Assembly (NCBI GenBank): GCA_964528535.1
Contig: CAZGSQ010000001.1
Coordinates: 62,001 to 126,000, forward strand
Length of the DNA stretch: 64,000 bases
Reading direction: 5' to 3'
Origin: CAINVV01 sp964528535
GTDB taxonomy: Bacteria > Bacteroidota > Bacteroidia > Bacteroidales > Prolixibacteraceae
In this document: piece by piece, positions 1 to 8,316 of the stretch
Numbering within the stretch: position 1 is the first letter of the stretch
Layout of the letters: each line of letters starts with the position of its first letter
Program-made: the position numbers and the translations under genes
Notes under the pieces: model-generated
The model's input: only the letters and a program-made list of their open reading frames with translations
What the model was told of the DNA's origin: nothing
Databases searched by the model: none

Positions 1-1
1 C

Positions 2-274
2 AAATTTTTTGGCCTTAACAGCATCAGAAAGCTTGTCATTGATATCTTTCACATCTGGGTCAGTGTATTGGATCAGCAAGACTTTTTCACCTACAAATGG
101 AATTTGTTTTGGTTGATTGTTTGCATCAGAGATCATCAGAGCAGTCATCGTCTTCCCGACGATAGTTTCTGTCTGGGCCTGCATCGCAATCGGCAGCAGG
201 TAAAAACAACAGAACAGTGCGGCAACAAGTGCGAAATGATAGCTTCTTGGGTTTTGATTTTTTTTCATCATCAT
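2..274 (-). CDS. Secreted protein, N-terminal part only (possible thioredoxin-fold/YtfJ-like)
   Basis: The gene runs off the left edge of the window, so only about 91 N-terminal residues are visible. Three consecutive ATG codons (266-274) offer starts. They lead into a typical signal peptide: Lys-rich n-region, hydrophobic stretch around ALVAALFCCFYLLP, and a likely cleavage site after AMQAQ. The mature start contains IVGKTMTAL and then GEKVLLIQYTDPDVKD. A beta-strand followed by a DPDVKD turn resembles small secreted thioredoxin-fold (YtfJ-like) proteins of Bacteroidetes, but no CxxC is visible in this piece and the family call is from memory. The export prediction is sound; the function is not. 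Confidence 0.5.
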   Translation of the reverse strand, partial: MMMKKNQNPRSYHFALVAALFCCFYLLPIAMQAQTETIVGKTMTALMISDANNQPKQIPFVGEKVLLIQYTDPDVKDINDKLSDAVKAKKF

Positions 275-324
275 CTTTGGCTTTTATTGTTTCAAGTTTG
301 ATAAAGATATAAATAAATTCATAT

Positions 325-392
325 ATGTCTCATGTCTCATGTCTCATATCTCATGTCTCATATCTCATGTCTCATATCTCAAGTCTCATATC
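325..392. repeat. Tandem heptamer array ATGTCTC/ATATCTC
   Basis: Nine complete 7-nt units and a partial tenth run head to tail from 325 to 392. Units are ATGTCTC or ATATCTC, with one AAGTCTC. The array overlaps the stop codon (386-388) of the minus-strand isomerase-like gene. A second array with the same unit, in the same + strand orientation, lies at 52724-52786. Confidence 0.9.
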
Positions 393-1273
393 CTTCCAGT
401 CATCTTTCCAAAGATCTCCCGTTGTTCTATCAGGGCTTTCACCTTGTCGGCAGGATCAGTGCGGCATTCCAGAAGGATCCAACCCTGGTATTGGTTCTTT
501 AGAAAAAGGTTCATCAACTCCTGGTAAGGATAGGAAGTATCGTTGAGCTCCCGAACATGACAGATGTCTCCCAGTCTTGATTTAAGCATATTAAAATTTA
601 CCTCCAGCCCTCCACCATGGAGATCTTCGGGATTGCAGTTCCAACAAACTGTTGCGTTGGGATGGTTGGCTACATCCATGATGGCTTTGATGTTGGTTAT
701 TTCCTGAGTTTCATTGCCGTGTACCTCCAGGCGCAATTTTTGCCCCATGTCGGCACCGAATTTGGCCAATTCATTCAAAGCCAATCCAATCTGTTCAATT
801 GTCTTCTCGTGTGGAATACCGGCTCTGAATTGGTTTGGTTTTACTTTTACACCCAAACCTCCGATGTCATGGCTAAGCTGAAAATATGCTTTTGTTTGAT
901 CGATGGATTCACGCAATTTGGCGGGATCGGGATAATCATACTGCTGGTTGGTTCCCATCCCAACGATTTGTACAGGGCTGTCACTGAATTTTTTCCTTAC
1001 CAGGATTCGCTCCTCCTTGGATAGCGCAGGACTCACTTTGTGGGCATGTTCAACACGTAACTCAACTCCTTCAATGCCGGATGCTGACAGGTTCCTGATC
1101 AGCGTATCCTGATCCCAGTCCTTTCCCCATAAGTAAGTAACAAACCCTAGTTTCATATCTGCCTTCTTGGTTTTTGCAAAAGCGACTTGACCCGTTGGCA
1201 GCATCATGACACTGGTGAGCAGCGCCAAATTCTTTAAAAATTCCCTTCTTTCGGCTTCCAGATTTTTTTTCAT
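386..1273 (-). CDS. Exported sugar phosphate isomerase/epimerase-like TIM-barrel protein
   Basis: A 295-residue protein with the look of the xylose-isomerase-like TIM-barrel family (AP_endonuc_2). The N-terminus has a twin-arginine-like stretch, ERREFLKNLALL, followed by a hydrophobic segment ending near VAFA, so it is probably exported to the periplasm. Typical family landmarks follow: a first strand MKLGFVTYLW, then GIEGVELRVEH, a metal-site-like strand LRLEVHGNE, and VCWNCNPEDLHGGG, where acidic and His residues would bind a divalent metal. Such proteins in Bacteroidetes are often annotated only as isomerase/epimerase, and the substrate is unknown. The stop codon lies inside the heptamer array at 325-392, so the array forms the last bases of the gene. 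It is divergent from the secreted protein at 1535. Confidence 0.75.
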   Translation of the reverse strand: MKKNLEAERREFLKNLALLTSVMMLPTGQVAFAKTKKADMKLGFVTYLWGKDWDQDTLIRNLSASGIEGVELRVEHAHKVSPALSKEERILVRKKFSDSPVQIVGMGTNQQYDYPDPAKLRESIDQTKAYFQLSHDIGGLGVKVKPNQFRAGIPHEKTIEQIGLALNELAKFGADMGQKLRLEVHGNETQEITNIKAIMDVANHPNATVCWNCNPEDLHGGGLEVNFNMLKSRLGDICHVRELNDTSYPYQELMNLFLKNQYQGWILLECRTDPADKVKALIEQREIFGKMTGRI

Positions 1274-1534
1274 TTTTGTCAGTTAAAGATTTAAAATGTG
1301 TTTGGTATTTAAGAGAGATGCACTTATGATCACAAATTTAACGAATTTATTTTCATTAGAGTACATCGAGGATTGCAATCGAATCCTTTTCGAATAGGTC
1401 GTGAATTCGAATTTTAGTTAAACTTTAGTTAAAGAATCCTGGGAGTTGTAACGATTGAAACGATCATGCGTCCTATGGTTGACTTTCGGATATGAAGTCA
1501 TTCTATTTTTCTTAAATCTTTAAAATTTATTATC

Positions 1535-2005
1535 ATGAAAAAATTTTTATTAGCAGCCATCTTCAGCCTTACGGTCTGTTTGGTTTCCATGGGCAACACC
1601 ATTGTTGCGAAAGGTCAATCCAATTCTTCATTTGGAGCATATAAAATTGAGCAATTGGAAGATCATTTGATGTTCAAAAACAAGGAGCTGGACCAATACC
1701 TTATTACTTATGAAAGATCTGATATGAAAGTGGTCGTAGCGGTCGACAAACAGAAAAAGTGCAAAAAATATTATGTCTTGTCTGACAAACTTCCTATCCA
1801 GTATGAATGCAACGGAGTCTATTTTGGGATTAAGAAGCTGGACAAAGAGCTTGCGAACAAAGGGGTAAATAATTCGCTGGTTTTGTTGAACAAAGAAGAG
1901 TATTACCATCAGCGGGTACTCACCAGTGAGTTGACAGGTACGATCGAACATCTAAACCTGATTGCCTCCTATTATCCCGGATTGTACAGCGAGCCAATTA
2001 GTTAA
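1535..2005 (+). CDS. Hypothetical secreted protein
   Basis: A 156-residue protein that I do not recognise. It starts MKKFLLAAIFSLTVCLVSMG, a clear signal peptide with probable cleavage near IVAKGQS. The mature part is hydrophilic, mixed alpha/beta, with a Lys-rich middle (DKQKKCKKYY) and only a few cysteines. There is no lipobox and no membrane segment after the signal. It stands alone between the divergent isomerase-like gene and the convergent ispD. A hairpin with a T-run at 2066-2097 probably ends its transcript. Coding is supported by the signal peptide and good ORF length; function is unknown. Confidence 0.6.
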   Translation: MKKFLLAAIFSLTVCLVSMGNTIVAKGQSNSSFGAYKIEQLEDHLMFKNKELDQYLITYERSDMKVVVAVDKQKKCKKYYVLSDKLPIQYECNGVYFGIKKLDKELANKGVNNSLVLLNKEEYYHQRVLTSELTGTIEHLNLIASYYPGLYSEPIS

Positions 2006-2065
2006 TTTTCGATAAGGCATATTCCAAAATTTTGGTTGAGGTTCTAATTCCCCTCCAAATATAGG

Positions 2066-2097
2066 AAAGACATCATAGGGTGTCTTTCTTTTTTTTT
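2066..2097 (+). terminator. Probable rho-independent terminator inside the 3' end of ispD
   Basis: A 7-bp stem (AAAGACA at 2066-2072 with TGTCTTT at 2081-2087) and an 8-nt loop are followed by CTT and a run of seven T. It would end transcription of the secreted-protein gene at 1535-2005. It overlaps the last codons of the convergent ispD. Confidence 0.5.
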
Positions 2098-2753
2098 AGG
2101 TATTCGGTGGCAATTAGCAGGTCCAAGGGATGGGTAATTTTGAGGTTCTCCGGATTGCCAGGCACCATTACTACCGGAAAGCCCTGTTTCTCAACTACCG
2201 AGGCATCATCAGTAAATGAACTGTTCCACTCTTGTTGGTACGCTTTAATTAAGATTGAAGTACGAAAGATCTGGGGTGTCTGGACAGTATAAAAATTGGA
2301 TCGATCTACAGAAACGGAATTTCCCATGGAACCTTTTCTGAGCGTTTCATTCACAGGCAATACAGGAATGGCAGCGCCTGTTTTTGCTGCCTGTTCAAAA
2401 CAATTGTGGATGGTCGGTTGGGATACCAAGGGCCGAACCCCATCATGAATGGCGGTCAGATCTGACCCAAATACTTCATGCAGCCCATTTTTGACGGAAT
2501 GGAAGCGTGTTTCTCCACCTTTTACTACCATGTGCTTGATGTGAAACGAGTGTTGGTTGCAAAGGTCTTCCCAAAGCGGAATCTGCGATTCTGGCAAAAC
2601 AACCACGATCTGGATGTTTGTGTCATACTGAAGGAAACAAGAGATGCTCCACATGAGAACAGGCTTTTTTGCTATCAAAATGAACTGTTTGGGCACTTCG
2701 CTGCCCATCCGCAGTCCACTACCACCTGCAACAATAACAACGCTCTTGTTCAT
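2073..2753 (-). CDS. ispD: 2-C-methyl-D-erythritol 4-phosphate cytidylyltransferase
   Basis: IspD transfers CMP from CTP to 2-C-methyl-D-erythritol 4-phosphate, the third step of the MEP isoprenoid pathway, in the cytoplasm. The N-terminal nucleotide-binding signature is intact: GGSGLRMGSEVPKQF, with the Arg and Lys that contact CTP. The later family motifs AIHDGVRPLVS and FTDDASVVE are also present. I chose the ATG at 2753 because it places MNKSVVIVAGG at the usual family N-terminus; an upstream extension of 16 residues has no counterpart in the family. The resulting 226 residues match the usual length. The 3' end forms the terminator hairpin of the convergent neighbour. Confidence 0.93.
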   Translation of the reverse strand: MNKSVVIVAGGSGLRMGSEVPKQFILIAKKPVLMWSISCFLQYDTNIQIVVVLPESQIPLWEDLCNQHSFHIKHMVVKGGETRFHSVKNGLHEVFGSDLTAIHDGVRPLVSQPTIHNCFEQAAKTGAAIPVLPVNETLRKGSMGNSVSVDRSNFYTVQTPQIFRTSILIKAYQQEWNSSFTDDASVVEKQGFPVVMVPGNPENLKITHPLDLLIATEYLKKKKDTL

Positions 2754-2946
2754 ATTTAAAATCTGTTTATGATCTGCATCAGGCAAAAATTCTCCTGCCA
2801 CTTGAAAAGATGGGTCAGAAGTCGAAACAATTATCCAAAGTTAAACTAATTGCTTGTTCAAGCTAAATTTAACAAAAATTGATTCTTCACCCCATTTCTC
2901 TTCTCTGTTTTCGTTATTTTTGAGAATTATTTATTTCCACTGCCTT

Positions 2947-3612
2947 ATGGAAGAAATTCTTCAATTTCTAAAAGAGCTTGATGCCAACAACCAACGTGAT
3001 TGGTTCGAAGCCAACCGCAGTCGCTACGAAAAAACCCGTTTTGATTTTTTGGAATTGACTGCCTGGCTGATCGGTGAGATCAGAAAATTTGATCCTACAG
3101 TGCCATTGCTGCAATCAAAAGATTGTATGTTTCGGATTTTCAGAGATGTTCGTTTCTCGAATGATAAGCGTCCTTTTAAATCAAACTATGGAAGTTACAT
3201 GGCCAGGGGTGGCAGAAAATCAGGCTTTGCAGGCTACTATTTGCATTTGCAACCAGGCGAATATTTTATTGCTGGAGGCAACTACATGCCTCCCCCAGAA
3301 CATCTGCAGGCCATCCGGCAGGAGATCTATTATCACCACGAGGACTACATTAATTTGATGGTTGGAGAGCCCTTTAAATCGACCTTTGACCAGCACTATT
3401 TCGATGCTTTGAAAACTGGACCAAAGGGCTATCCAAAGGATTGGCCTCATGTGGATCTTATTAAAAATCGCTCTTACGGATTTGGGCATCAATTGAAAGA
3501 GGAGGAGGTGTTGGCCGAAGATTTCCCCGAAAGGTGCATTGCCTATTTCAAAATGATTCAACCCATGAATCAATTTTTAAATCGCGCCATTGATGAGAAC
3601 AGTCCTGAATGA
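2947..3612 (+). CDS. DUF2461 family protein
   Basis: A 221-residue protein of the DUF2461/TIGR02453 family, whose biochemical role is not established. Recognisable landmarks are the N-terminal FLKELDANNQRDWFEANR, the strand motif FRIFRDVRFSNDKRPFK, and GYYLHLQPGEYFIAGGNYMP, all characteristic of the family. There is no signal peptide, so it is probably cytoplasmic. The start at 2947 (MEEILQFLK) is preferred over an upstream in-frame ATG at 2854, which would add 31 unrelated residues. It lies 33 nt upstream of the DUF5020 gene in the same direction and may be co-transcribed with it. Confidence 0.85.
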   Translation: MEEILQFLKELDANNQRDWFEANRSRYEKTRFDFLELTAWLIGEIRKFDPTVPLLQSKDCMFRIFRDVRFSNDKRPFKSNYGSYMARGGRKSGFAGYYLHLQPGEYFIAGGNYMPPPEHLQAIRQEIYYHHEDYINLMVGEPFKSTFDQHYFDALKTGPKGYPKDWPHVDLIKNRSYGFGHQLKEEEVLAEDFPERCIAYFKMIQPMNQFLNRAIDENSPE

Positions 3613-3645
3613 GAGTTCATTAATCCTACACATATATTTTTTTCT

Positions 3646-4341
3646 ATGAAGAAAAACGCATTAATTTTGATGTTGTTGATTTCATTTTCAGCCTTAAAGG
3701 CGCAAAATGTGCAATTGCTTTACGATCTTGGCAAAGACCATAAATTCCCATGGACCCATGTGGAGATGTTTAAACCCGACAAATGGGGAAGTACTTTCTT
3801 CTTCATCGACATGAATTATGGAGAGGGTGGAAACCATGGCGTATCCATGGCTTATTGGGAGATTTCACGCGCACTCAAATTCTGGAAGAGTCCTTTTGCA
3901 TTGCATGTAGAGTACAATGGGGGGTTTGGTCAATTTAAAACCTCCACACCATTGAATGGGGCTTATCAGATCAATGATGCATGGCTTGTCGGGGGTGAAT
4001 ATACATGGAATACGATCGATTTCTCCAAGGTTTTCACACTTCAGGCAATGTACAAGAACATTCGCGACAAGAACAGTGCAGCCTTTCAGATTACGGGTGT
4101 TTGGGCAGTTCAGATGTTTCAGAAGAAGCTTACTTTTTCGGGATTTGCTGATTTCTGGAGAGAAGACAATTTTGTGGGTACCTCCGATGAGACAAAATTT
4201 GTTTTTTTGACAAAACCACAATTGTGGTACAATTTTACGGAACACTTTTCTGCTGGTTCAGAAGTGGATATCAGTGCTAATTTTTCGGGTCACAAGGGGT
4301 TCATGACCAATCCCAACCTATCTGCCAAATGGACATTCTAA
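3646..4341 (+). CDS. DUF5020 outer-membrane beta-barrel protein (Tsx-like)
   Basis: A 231-residue protein with a signal peptide (MKKNALILMLLISFSALKAQ) and a sequence of alternating aromatic beta-strands ending in WTF, typical of a small outer-membrane barrel. The start of the mature protein, LLYDLGKDHKFPWTHVEMF, and the following FFFIDMNYG match the DUF5020 family, related to nucleoside-specific Tsx channels. The gene lies only 17 nt before an NCS2 purine permease. An outer-membrane nucleoside/base channel paired with an inner-membrane purine transporter is therefore the natural reading (inference from context plus family). Confidence 0.8.
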   Translation: MKKNALILMLLISFSALKAQNVQLLYDLGKDHKFPWTHVEMFKPDKWGSTFFFIDMNYGEGGNHGVSMAYWEISRALKFWKSPFALHVEYNGGFGQFKTSTPLNGAYQINDAWLVGGEYTWNTIDFSKVFTLQAMYKNIRDKNSAAFQITGVWAVQMFQKKLTFSGFADFWREDNFVGTSDETKFVFLTKPQLWYNFTEHFSAGSEVDISANFSGHKGFMTNPNLSAKWTF

Positions 4342-4358
4342 ACCAATTATCTTAGCCA

Positions 4359-5729
4359 ATGCTCGAAAAATATTTTAAATTATCCGAAAACAACACGAAT
4401 GTAAGGACTGAAATAGTGGCAGGTATCACCACTTTTATGACGATGGCCTACATTCTTTTCCTCAATCCGAATATTCTTGCCGCTACCGGGATGGATAAGG
4501 ATGCAGTTTTTTTTGCCACAGCGATTTCTGCCGGTTTTGTCACTATTGCCATGGGACTGGTGGCTAATTTCCCCATTGCGCTCGCCCCCGGTATGGGATT
4601 GAATGCACTCTTTGCGACGGTGGCACTTGCTGGCATCGGTATGCCCTGGAGAATTGCATTGGGTGCAGTCTTTATCTCCGGGATTATCTTCATAGTATTG
4701 ACCATTACCAAAATACGGCAAATTCTGGTGGTGGCTGTCCCCAACTCGCTCAAAAGGGCCATTACTGTTGGAATCGGTCTTTTTATTACCATTATTGGTT
4801 TGAAACTATCTGAAATTATGGTGGTTGGAACCAGCTTGATTCCTCTTACAGTATCGGCAGTCGCAAAATCGGGAGGTATGGCTACCCTTAAATTCTTTGA
4901 GTGGAACATAGGTCTGGGGAATTTTCACAATCCCGCGATGTTACTGTGTCTGATTGGTCTGACGATTACAGCCGTACTGATGGCCAGGAATATTAAAGGC
5001 TCACTGCTGATAGGAATTGTCATTTCTACTTTGATAGGTATTCCCATGGGTGTTACCATCATCCCTAAGGATTTCGCTTTTGTCTCGCTACCTAATTTTC
5101 ATAACCTGGCGGTCGGTGAACTTGATATTCGGGGAGCATTGAACATGGGCATCTGGACGGTGGTTTTTACCTTCACATTTGTAGAGCTTTTTGATACCTT
5201 CGGCACCCTGGTCGGTACCGCAAACAAGGCCGGACTCATTGACAAGGAAGGCAACTCTCCCAAGATTGGAAAGGCCATGCTGGTAGATGCGATCGGGGTC
5301 TCTTTTGGGGCTTTGATGGGCACTTCTACCATGACTGCCTATGTCGAGAGTGCCGCAGGTATTGGAGAGGGTGGGCGCACTGGCTTGACAGCTGTTACTA
5401 CAGGTGTATTGTTTTTATTGGCCTTGCTGATATCTCCGTTGGCGACAATGATTCCGAGTGCAGCAACGGCGCCTGCGCTGATTATCGTTGGTGTACTGAT
5501 GGCTTCTTCCGTTCTTGACATAAATTTCAACGATTTTACTGAGGGATTCCCAGCGTTTATGACTTTTGTCCTCATGCCTTTCACCTATAGCATTGCCAAT
5601 GGAATTGCAGGTGGCATCTTCTTTTATACCATTCTTAAAGTTGCTTCAGGCAAGGCCAAACAGGTTCATTGGATGATGTACCTGCTCTTCGCCCTGGTGG
5701 TGATCAGGTATATCTTCTTAAGCGAATAA
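4359..5729 (+). CDS. NCS2 family purine permease (AzgA-like)
   Basis: A 456-residue inner-membrane transporter of the adenine/guanine/hypoxanthine branch of the NCS2 family. It starts MLEKYFKLSENNTNVRTEIVAGITTFMTMAYILFLNP in the family manner. Family-specific segments include FPIALAPGMGLNA and the TFVELFDTFGTLVG helix that carries a conserved acidic residue of the substrate site, then GTSTMTAYVESAAGI. About 12-14 hydrophobic segments are visible. It probably imports purine bases by proton symport. It follows the DUF5020 barrel with a 17-nt gap, leaving no room for a purine riboswitch between them. Exact substrate cannot be set from sequence. Confidence 0.9.
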   Translation: MLEKYFKLSENNTNVRTEIVAGITTFMTMAYILFLNPNILAATGMDKDAVFFATAISAGFVTIAMGLVANFPIALAPGMGLNALFATVALAGIGMPWRIALGAVFISGIIFIVLTITKIRQILVVAVPNSLKRAITVGIGLFITIIGLKLSEIMVVGTSLIPLTVSAVAKSGGMATLKFFEWNIGLGNFHNPAMLLCLIGLTITAVLMARNIKGSLLIGIVISTLIGIPMGVTIIPKDFAFVSLPNFHNLAVGELDIRGALNMGIWTVVFTFTFVELFDTFGTLVGTANKAGLIDKEGNSPKIGKAMLVDAIGVSFGALMGTSTMTAYVESAAGIGEGGRTGLTAVTTGVLFLLALLISPLATMIPSAATAPALIIVGVLMASSVLDINFNDFTEGFPAFMTFVLMPFTYSIANGIAGGIFFYTILKVASGKAKQVHWMMYLLFALVVIRYIFLSE

Positions 5730-5811
5730 CCTACAGCACAAAGAAAAAATCAGTGCAAGTTTTTCTACAGGGATTTTTTCAGAAAAAAGTGTATTTTTGC
5801 ATGACAAGAAT

Positions 5812-5886
5812 GGGTTGTTAGCTCAGTTGGTTTAGAGCATTACCTTGACAGGGTAGGGGTCACTGGTTCGATTCCAGTACAACCCA
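5812..5886 (+). tRNA. tRNA-Val(GAC)
   Basis: The 75-nt cloverleaf folds fully. The acceptor arms GGGTTGT and ACAACCC pair over 7 bp with discriminator A. The D-arm sits in GCTC..GAGC. The anticodon stem TTACC/GGTAG closes a loop TTGACAG with anticodon GAC at 5847-5849. The T-arm is ACTGG/CCAGT with loop TTCGATT. The 3' CCA is not encoded. A bidirectional hairpin follows at once. Confidence 0.96.
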
Positions 5887-5926
5887 CAAAAAAAGGAAGC
5901 TGAATTCAGCTCCCTTTTTTTGTGGG
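5883..5926. terminator. Bidirectional terminator between tRNA-Val and the acyl-CoA ligase gene
   Basis: A long inverted repeat is centred near 5903-5905. CCCAC, an A-run and GGAAGCTG face CAGCTCCC, a T-run and GTGGG with one mismatch. Read on the + strand the core ends in seven T; read on the minus strand it also ends in a T-run. It can terminate both the tRNA transcript and the convergent acyl-CoA ligase gene. The left arm reuses the last bases of the tRNA acceptor stem. Confidence 0.75.
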
Positions 5927-5927
5927 T

Positions 5928-7571
5928 TTAGAGTTGTAGAAACTTTAGACGAAGTGCCACTTTGTTTATTTTCCCAACACTCGTTTTGTCGATGGTTTCT
6001 GCGCGAAGGACCTTCATGGTAATGGCTTCCCTGGGCAAGACTCCAGAGTCGACACTTGCTTTGACGATTTGAATGATGTCACGATCATCGAAGATGCTGT
6101 TTGTTTTTGCGACAACAATTGCCAATGGTACCTCTCCCCAGTTGGCATCTGGAGCTCCAATAACGGCTACTTCAGAGACTCCTTCGTATTTGGCAATGAC
6201 ATCTTCTATTTCAAGAGAGCTGAGCCACTCTCCTCCAACTTTGATCACATCTTTGGTGCGGTCAGTAATTCGGATACTACCGTTGGCATTGACACAGGCA
6301 ACATCGTTTGTGTGCATCCATCCACCCTCCCAAAGTTTCTCTGAATGAACATGATCTTTCAGGTAACCCTGGGTCAGATAAGGGGATCTTACAATGATTT
6401 CTCCCGGAGTCTTGTCGTCTTTGGATACTTCATTGCCATCCGGATCAACCACACGCATTTGGGCCAGACCGATTGGAATGCCTGTTCGGCATCGAATATC
6501 TGTCTGATCTTCGAGTGAGAGATTTAGCTCTTCATCGGAGAGTTGTGAAAGCGATAAAACAGGGCAGGTTTCTGACATTCCATAACCTCCAAAGACGTCA
6601 ATTCCTCTCCTAAGTGCTTCGAGGGCAAGGGCTTTTGGAAGAGCTGCCCCGCCAATGATGCAGGTCCAGCGTGAGAAATCAATTTGAGCTGAGGAGGGAT
6701 CCTTCAGCAACATATTGAGGATCGTGGGGACACAATGGCTAAAGGAAACCTTGTGCATCTCCAACAATTTCAAAAGCATGGCAGGAATGTATTTTCCCGG
6801 ATAAACTTGTTTTGTACCCAAAAAGGTGGCAATGTAAGGAATTCCCCAGGCATGCACGTGGAACATGGGTGTGAGCGGCATGTAAACAGAACCCTTGTGC
6901 AAACGCCCCTGGGAGGCATTTGAAGCCAAAGCTGCGGCTGTGGTTAGGGTATGAAGTACCAGCTGCCTGTGCGAGAAGTAGACCCCTTTCGGAAGGCCTG
7001 TCGTACCTGTCGTATAGAAAGTAGTAGCTCTTGTGTTTTCGTTGAATTCAGGAAAAGCAAATTTTGGGGAAGCGGCAGCCAGCATCTGTTCATATTCTCC
7101 TTCAAATTGAAAGTGATTTTTGAAAATTTCACCTCCTTCATCGATGAGTATAAATTTTCTTCCCTCAGCAATTCGACCACGGATGCCTTCCAACAAGGGC
7201 AGAAATTCTGTATGACAGATGATCACGTCATCCTCGGCATGATCAATTGTGTAAACCATCTGTTCCGGTGAGAGCCTTACATTGATGGTGTGAAGCACTG
7301 CACCCATCATTGGAATGGCATAATATGCCTCAAGGTACCTGTGGGAATCCCAATCCATGATGGCAACCGTGCTTCCCTCCCCAACACCTATGGAGGCCAA
7401 TGCTCCTGCGAGTCTGTGTACCCTTTCCTGCCAGGTCTTGTAGGTGATGGTCAGCTGATCCCTGTATACGATCTCCTGCTCAGGATTATTTGCCAGAGGA
7501 GCAGCAAAAAGCTGCTTGATGAGCAGTGGATATTCGTAGGCCGATTTGGTTTTTTCAATAATGTTACTCAT
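5928..7571 (-). CDS. Fatty acyl-CoA ligase (AMP-forming)
   Basis: A 547-residue member of the ANL superfamily that activates a fatty acid with ATP to acyl-AMP and then acyl-CoA. The P-loop-like motif TTFYTTGTTGLPKG is intact, followed by the family's GGYGMSETCP (A5), HTNDVACVNANG with ITDRTKDVIKVGGEW (A7-A8), and a C-terminal SVGKINK with the catalytic lysine (A10). There is no signal peptide. Overall similarity is to long/medium-chain fatty-acyl ligases such as the FadD13/AlkK type rather than acetyl-CoA synthetase. Chain length is not readable from the sequence. It is a single gene, convergent with the tRNA, ended by the hairpin at 5883-5926. Confidence 0.88.
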   Translation of the reverse strand: MSNIIEKTKSAYEYPLLIKQLFAAPLANNPEQEIVYRDQLTITYKTWQERVHRLAGALASIGVGEGSTVAIMDWDSHRYLEAYYAIPMMGAVLHTINVRLSPEQMVYTIDHAEDDVIICHTEFLPLLEGIRGRIAEGRKFILIDEGGEIFKNHFQFEGEYEQMLAAASPKFAFPEFNENTRATTFYTTGTTGLPKGVYFSHRQLVLHTLTTAAALASNASQGRLHKGSVYMPLTPMFHVHAWGIPYIATFLGTKQVYPGKYIPAMLLKLLEMHKVSFSHCVPTILNMLLKDPSSAQIDFSRWTCIIGGAALPKALALEALRRGIDVFGGYGMSETCPVLSLSQLSDEELNLSLEDQTDIRCRTGIPIGLAQMRVVDPDGNEVSKDDKTPGEIIVRSPYLTQGYLKDHVHSEKLWEGGWMHTNDVACVNANGSIRITDRTKDVIKVGGEWLSSLEIEDVIAKYEGVSEVAVIGAPDANWGEVPLAIVVAKTNSIFDDRDIIQIVKASVDSGVLPREAITMKVLRAETIDKTSVGKINKVALRLKFLQL

Positions 7572-7904
7572 GATAGTTATTGGTCCACCTCCCTAAATGA
7601 AATTAAGGCCGGTAGTCAGAATCATTTCAGAAAATATCTTCCCTCCCTTACTGAAAAGATATTCAACTCTGATCATCTTACCACCGACCTCAACACAAAA
7701 CTCTTTTGGAGTTTTTAATTACTGCTTGATACCTACCCAAATGTAAGGCAGATGCCCCTTAGTACGCAATTCAGTTTTTTAACGTAGTTATTTTCGGATT
7801 TATCGTTGCGTTATATTTTTTTAACTACCAAAATACCTCTTCTCCTCTCTTTTTCTACTTTATTTGCAAAAATGTAATGAGTTAAAAATGCTAATTTTTA
7901 TTTT
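7572..7904. other. Intergenic stretch between divergent genes, no gene seen
   Basis: This A/T-rich spacer separates the divergent acyl-CoA ligase and cytochrome c genes. The open frame reading across its left part is the antisense of the ligase and has no credible protein. The right half must carry the promoter of the cytochrome gene, but I see no clear TAnnTTTG box with a partner. Confidence 0.6.
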
Positions 7905-8243
7905 ATGGAAAGTAGGAAATTGTTGGAGGGATCAATGAAAGCCATGTTGGTTCTTGGTGCGTTGGTATTCATCCTGAATGGATGCAGCAAAAATTTAAAC
8001 ACAGATACCAGTTCACTTTATACACCAAGTGCTACCGACGTTACGTCTACCGCTACGCTGGCTGATCTGCAGGCAGGGAGAAGTGTCTTTATCAATTCGT
8101 GTGGCCGGTGTCACAATCTATATTCACCTGATGCCTACTCCGCAGCAAGTTGGAAGACCATCATTCCAAACATGGCTCCAAGAGCCAACCTCTCCAGTAC
8201 TGAAACGTTACAGGTTACCAAGTATGTAACAAGAGGGAAATGA
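7905..8243 (+). CDS. Monohaem cytochrome c-like lipoprotein
   Basis: A 112-residue lipoprotein with a single haem c site. The N-terminus has a hydrophobic segment ending in the lipobox FILNGC (Cys as residue 27 from the first Met), so it should be lipid-anchored in the periplasm. The haem attachment motif CGRCH lies in INSCGRCHNLY, and a downstream Met in IIPNMAPRANLS is a plausible sixth ligand. The small cytochrome fold fits the length after the lipobox. The start may be the first ATG or the ATG ten codons later (MKAMLVLG); both keep the signal. It probably carries electrons, but no partner oxidoreductase lies next to it. Confidence 0.82.
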   Translation: MESRKLLEGSMKAMLVLGALVFILNGCSKNLNTDTSSLYTPSATDVTSTATLADLQAGRSVFINSCGRCHNLYSPDAYSAASWKTIIPNMAPRANLSSTETLQVTKYVTRGK

Positions 8244-8316
8244 GGGTAAATGGTAAAGTGGGTGAGGGTTCTACTTTAGTAATGCGCTATATTTGCTTCA
8301 AAAAAACCATAAAACT

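Noticed and set aside
325..392. CRISPR-like array
   Set aside because: Units are only 7 nt and contiguous, without spacers and without cas genes nearby; it is a simple tandem repeat.
4342..4358. Purine riboswitch before the NCS2 permease
   Set aside because: The gap to the DUF5020 gene is 17 nt, too short for an aptamer, and nothing similar lies upstream of 3646.
5812..5930. Integrated element at tRNA-Val
   Set aside because: No integrase gene and no repeat of the tRNA 3' end that could be an attR site was seen; the repeated bases belong to the terminator hairpin.
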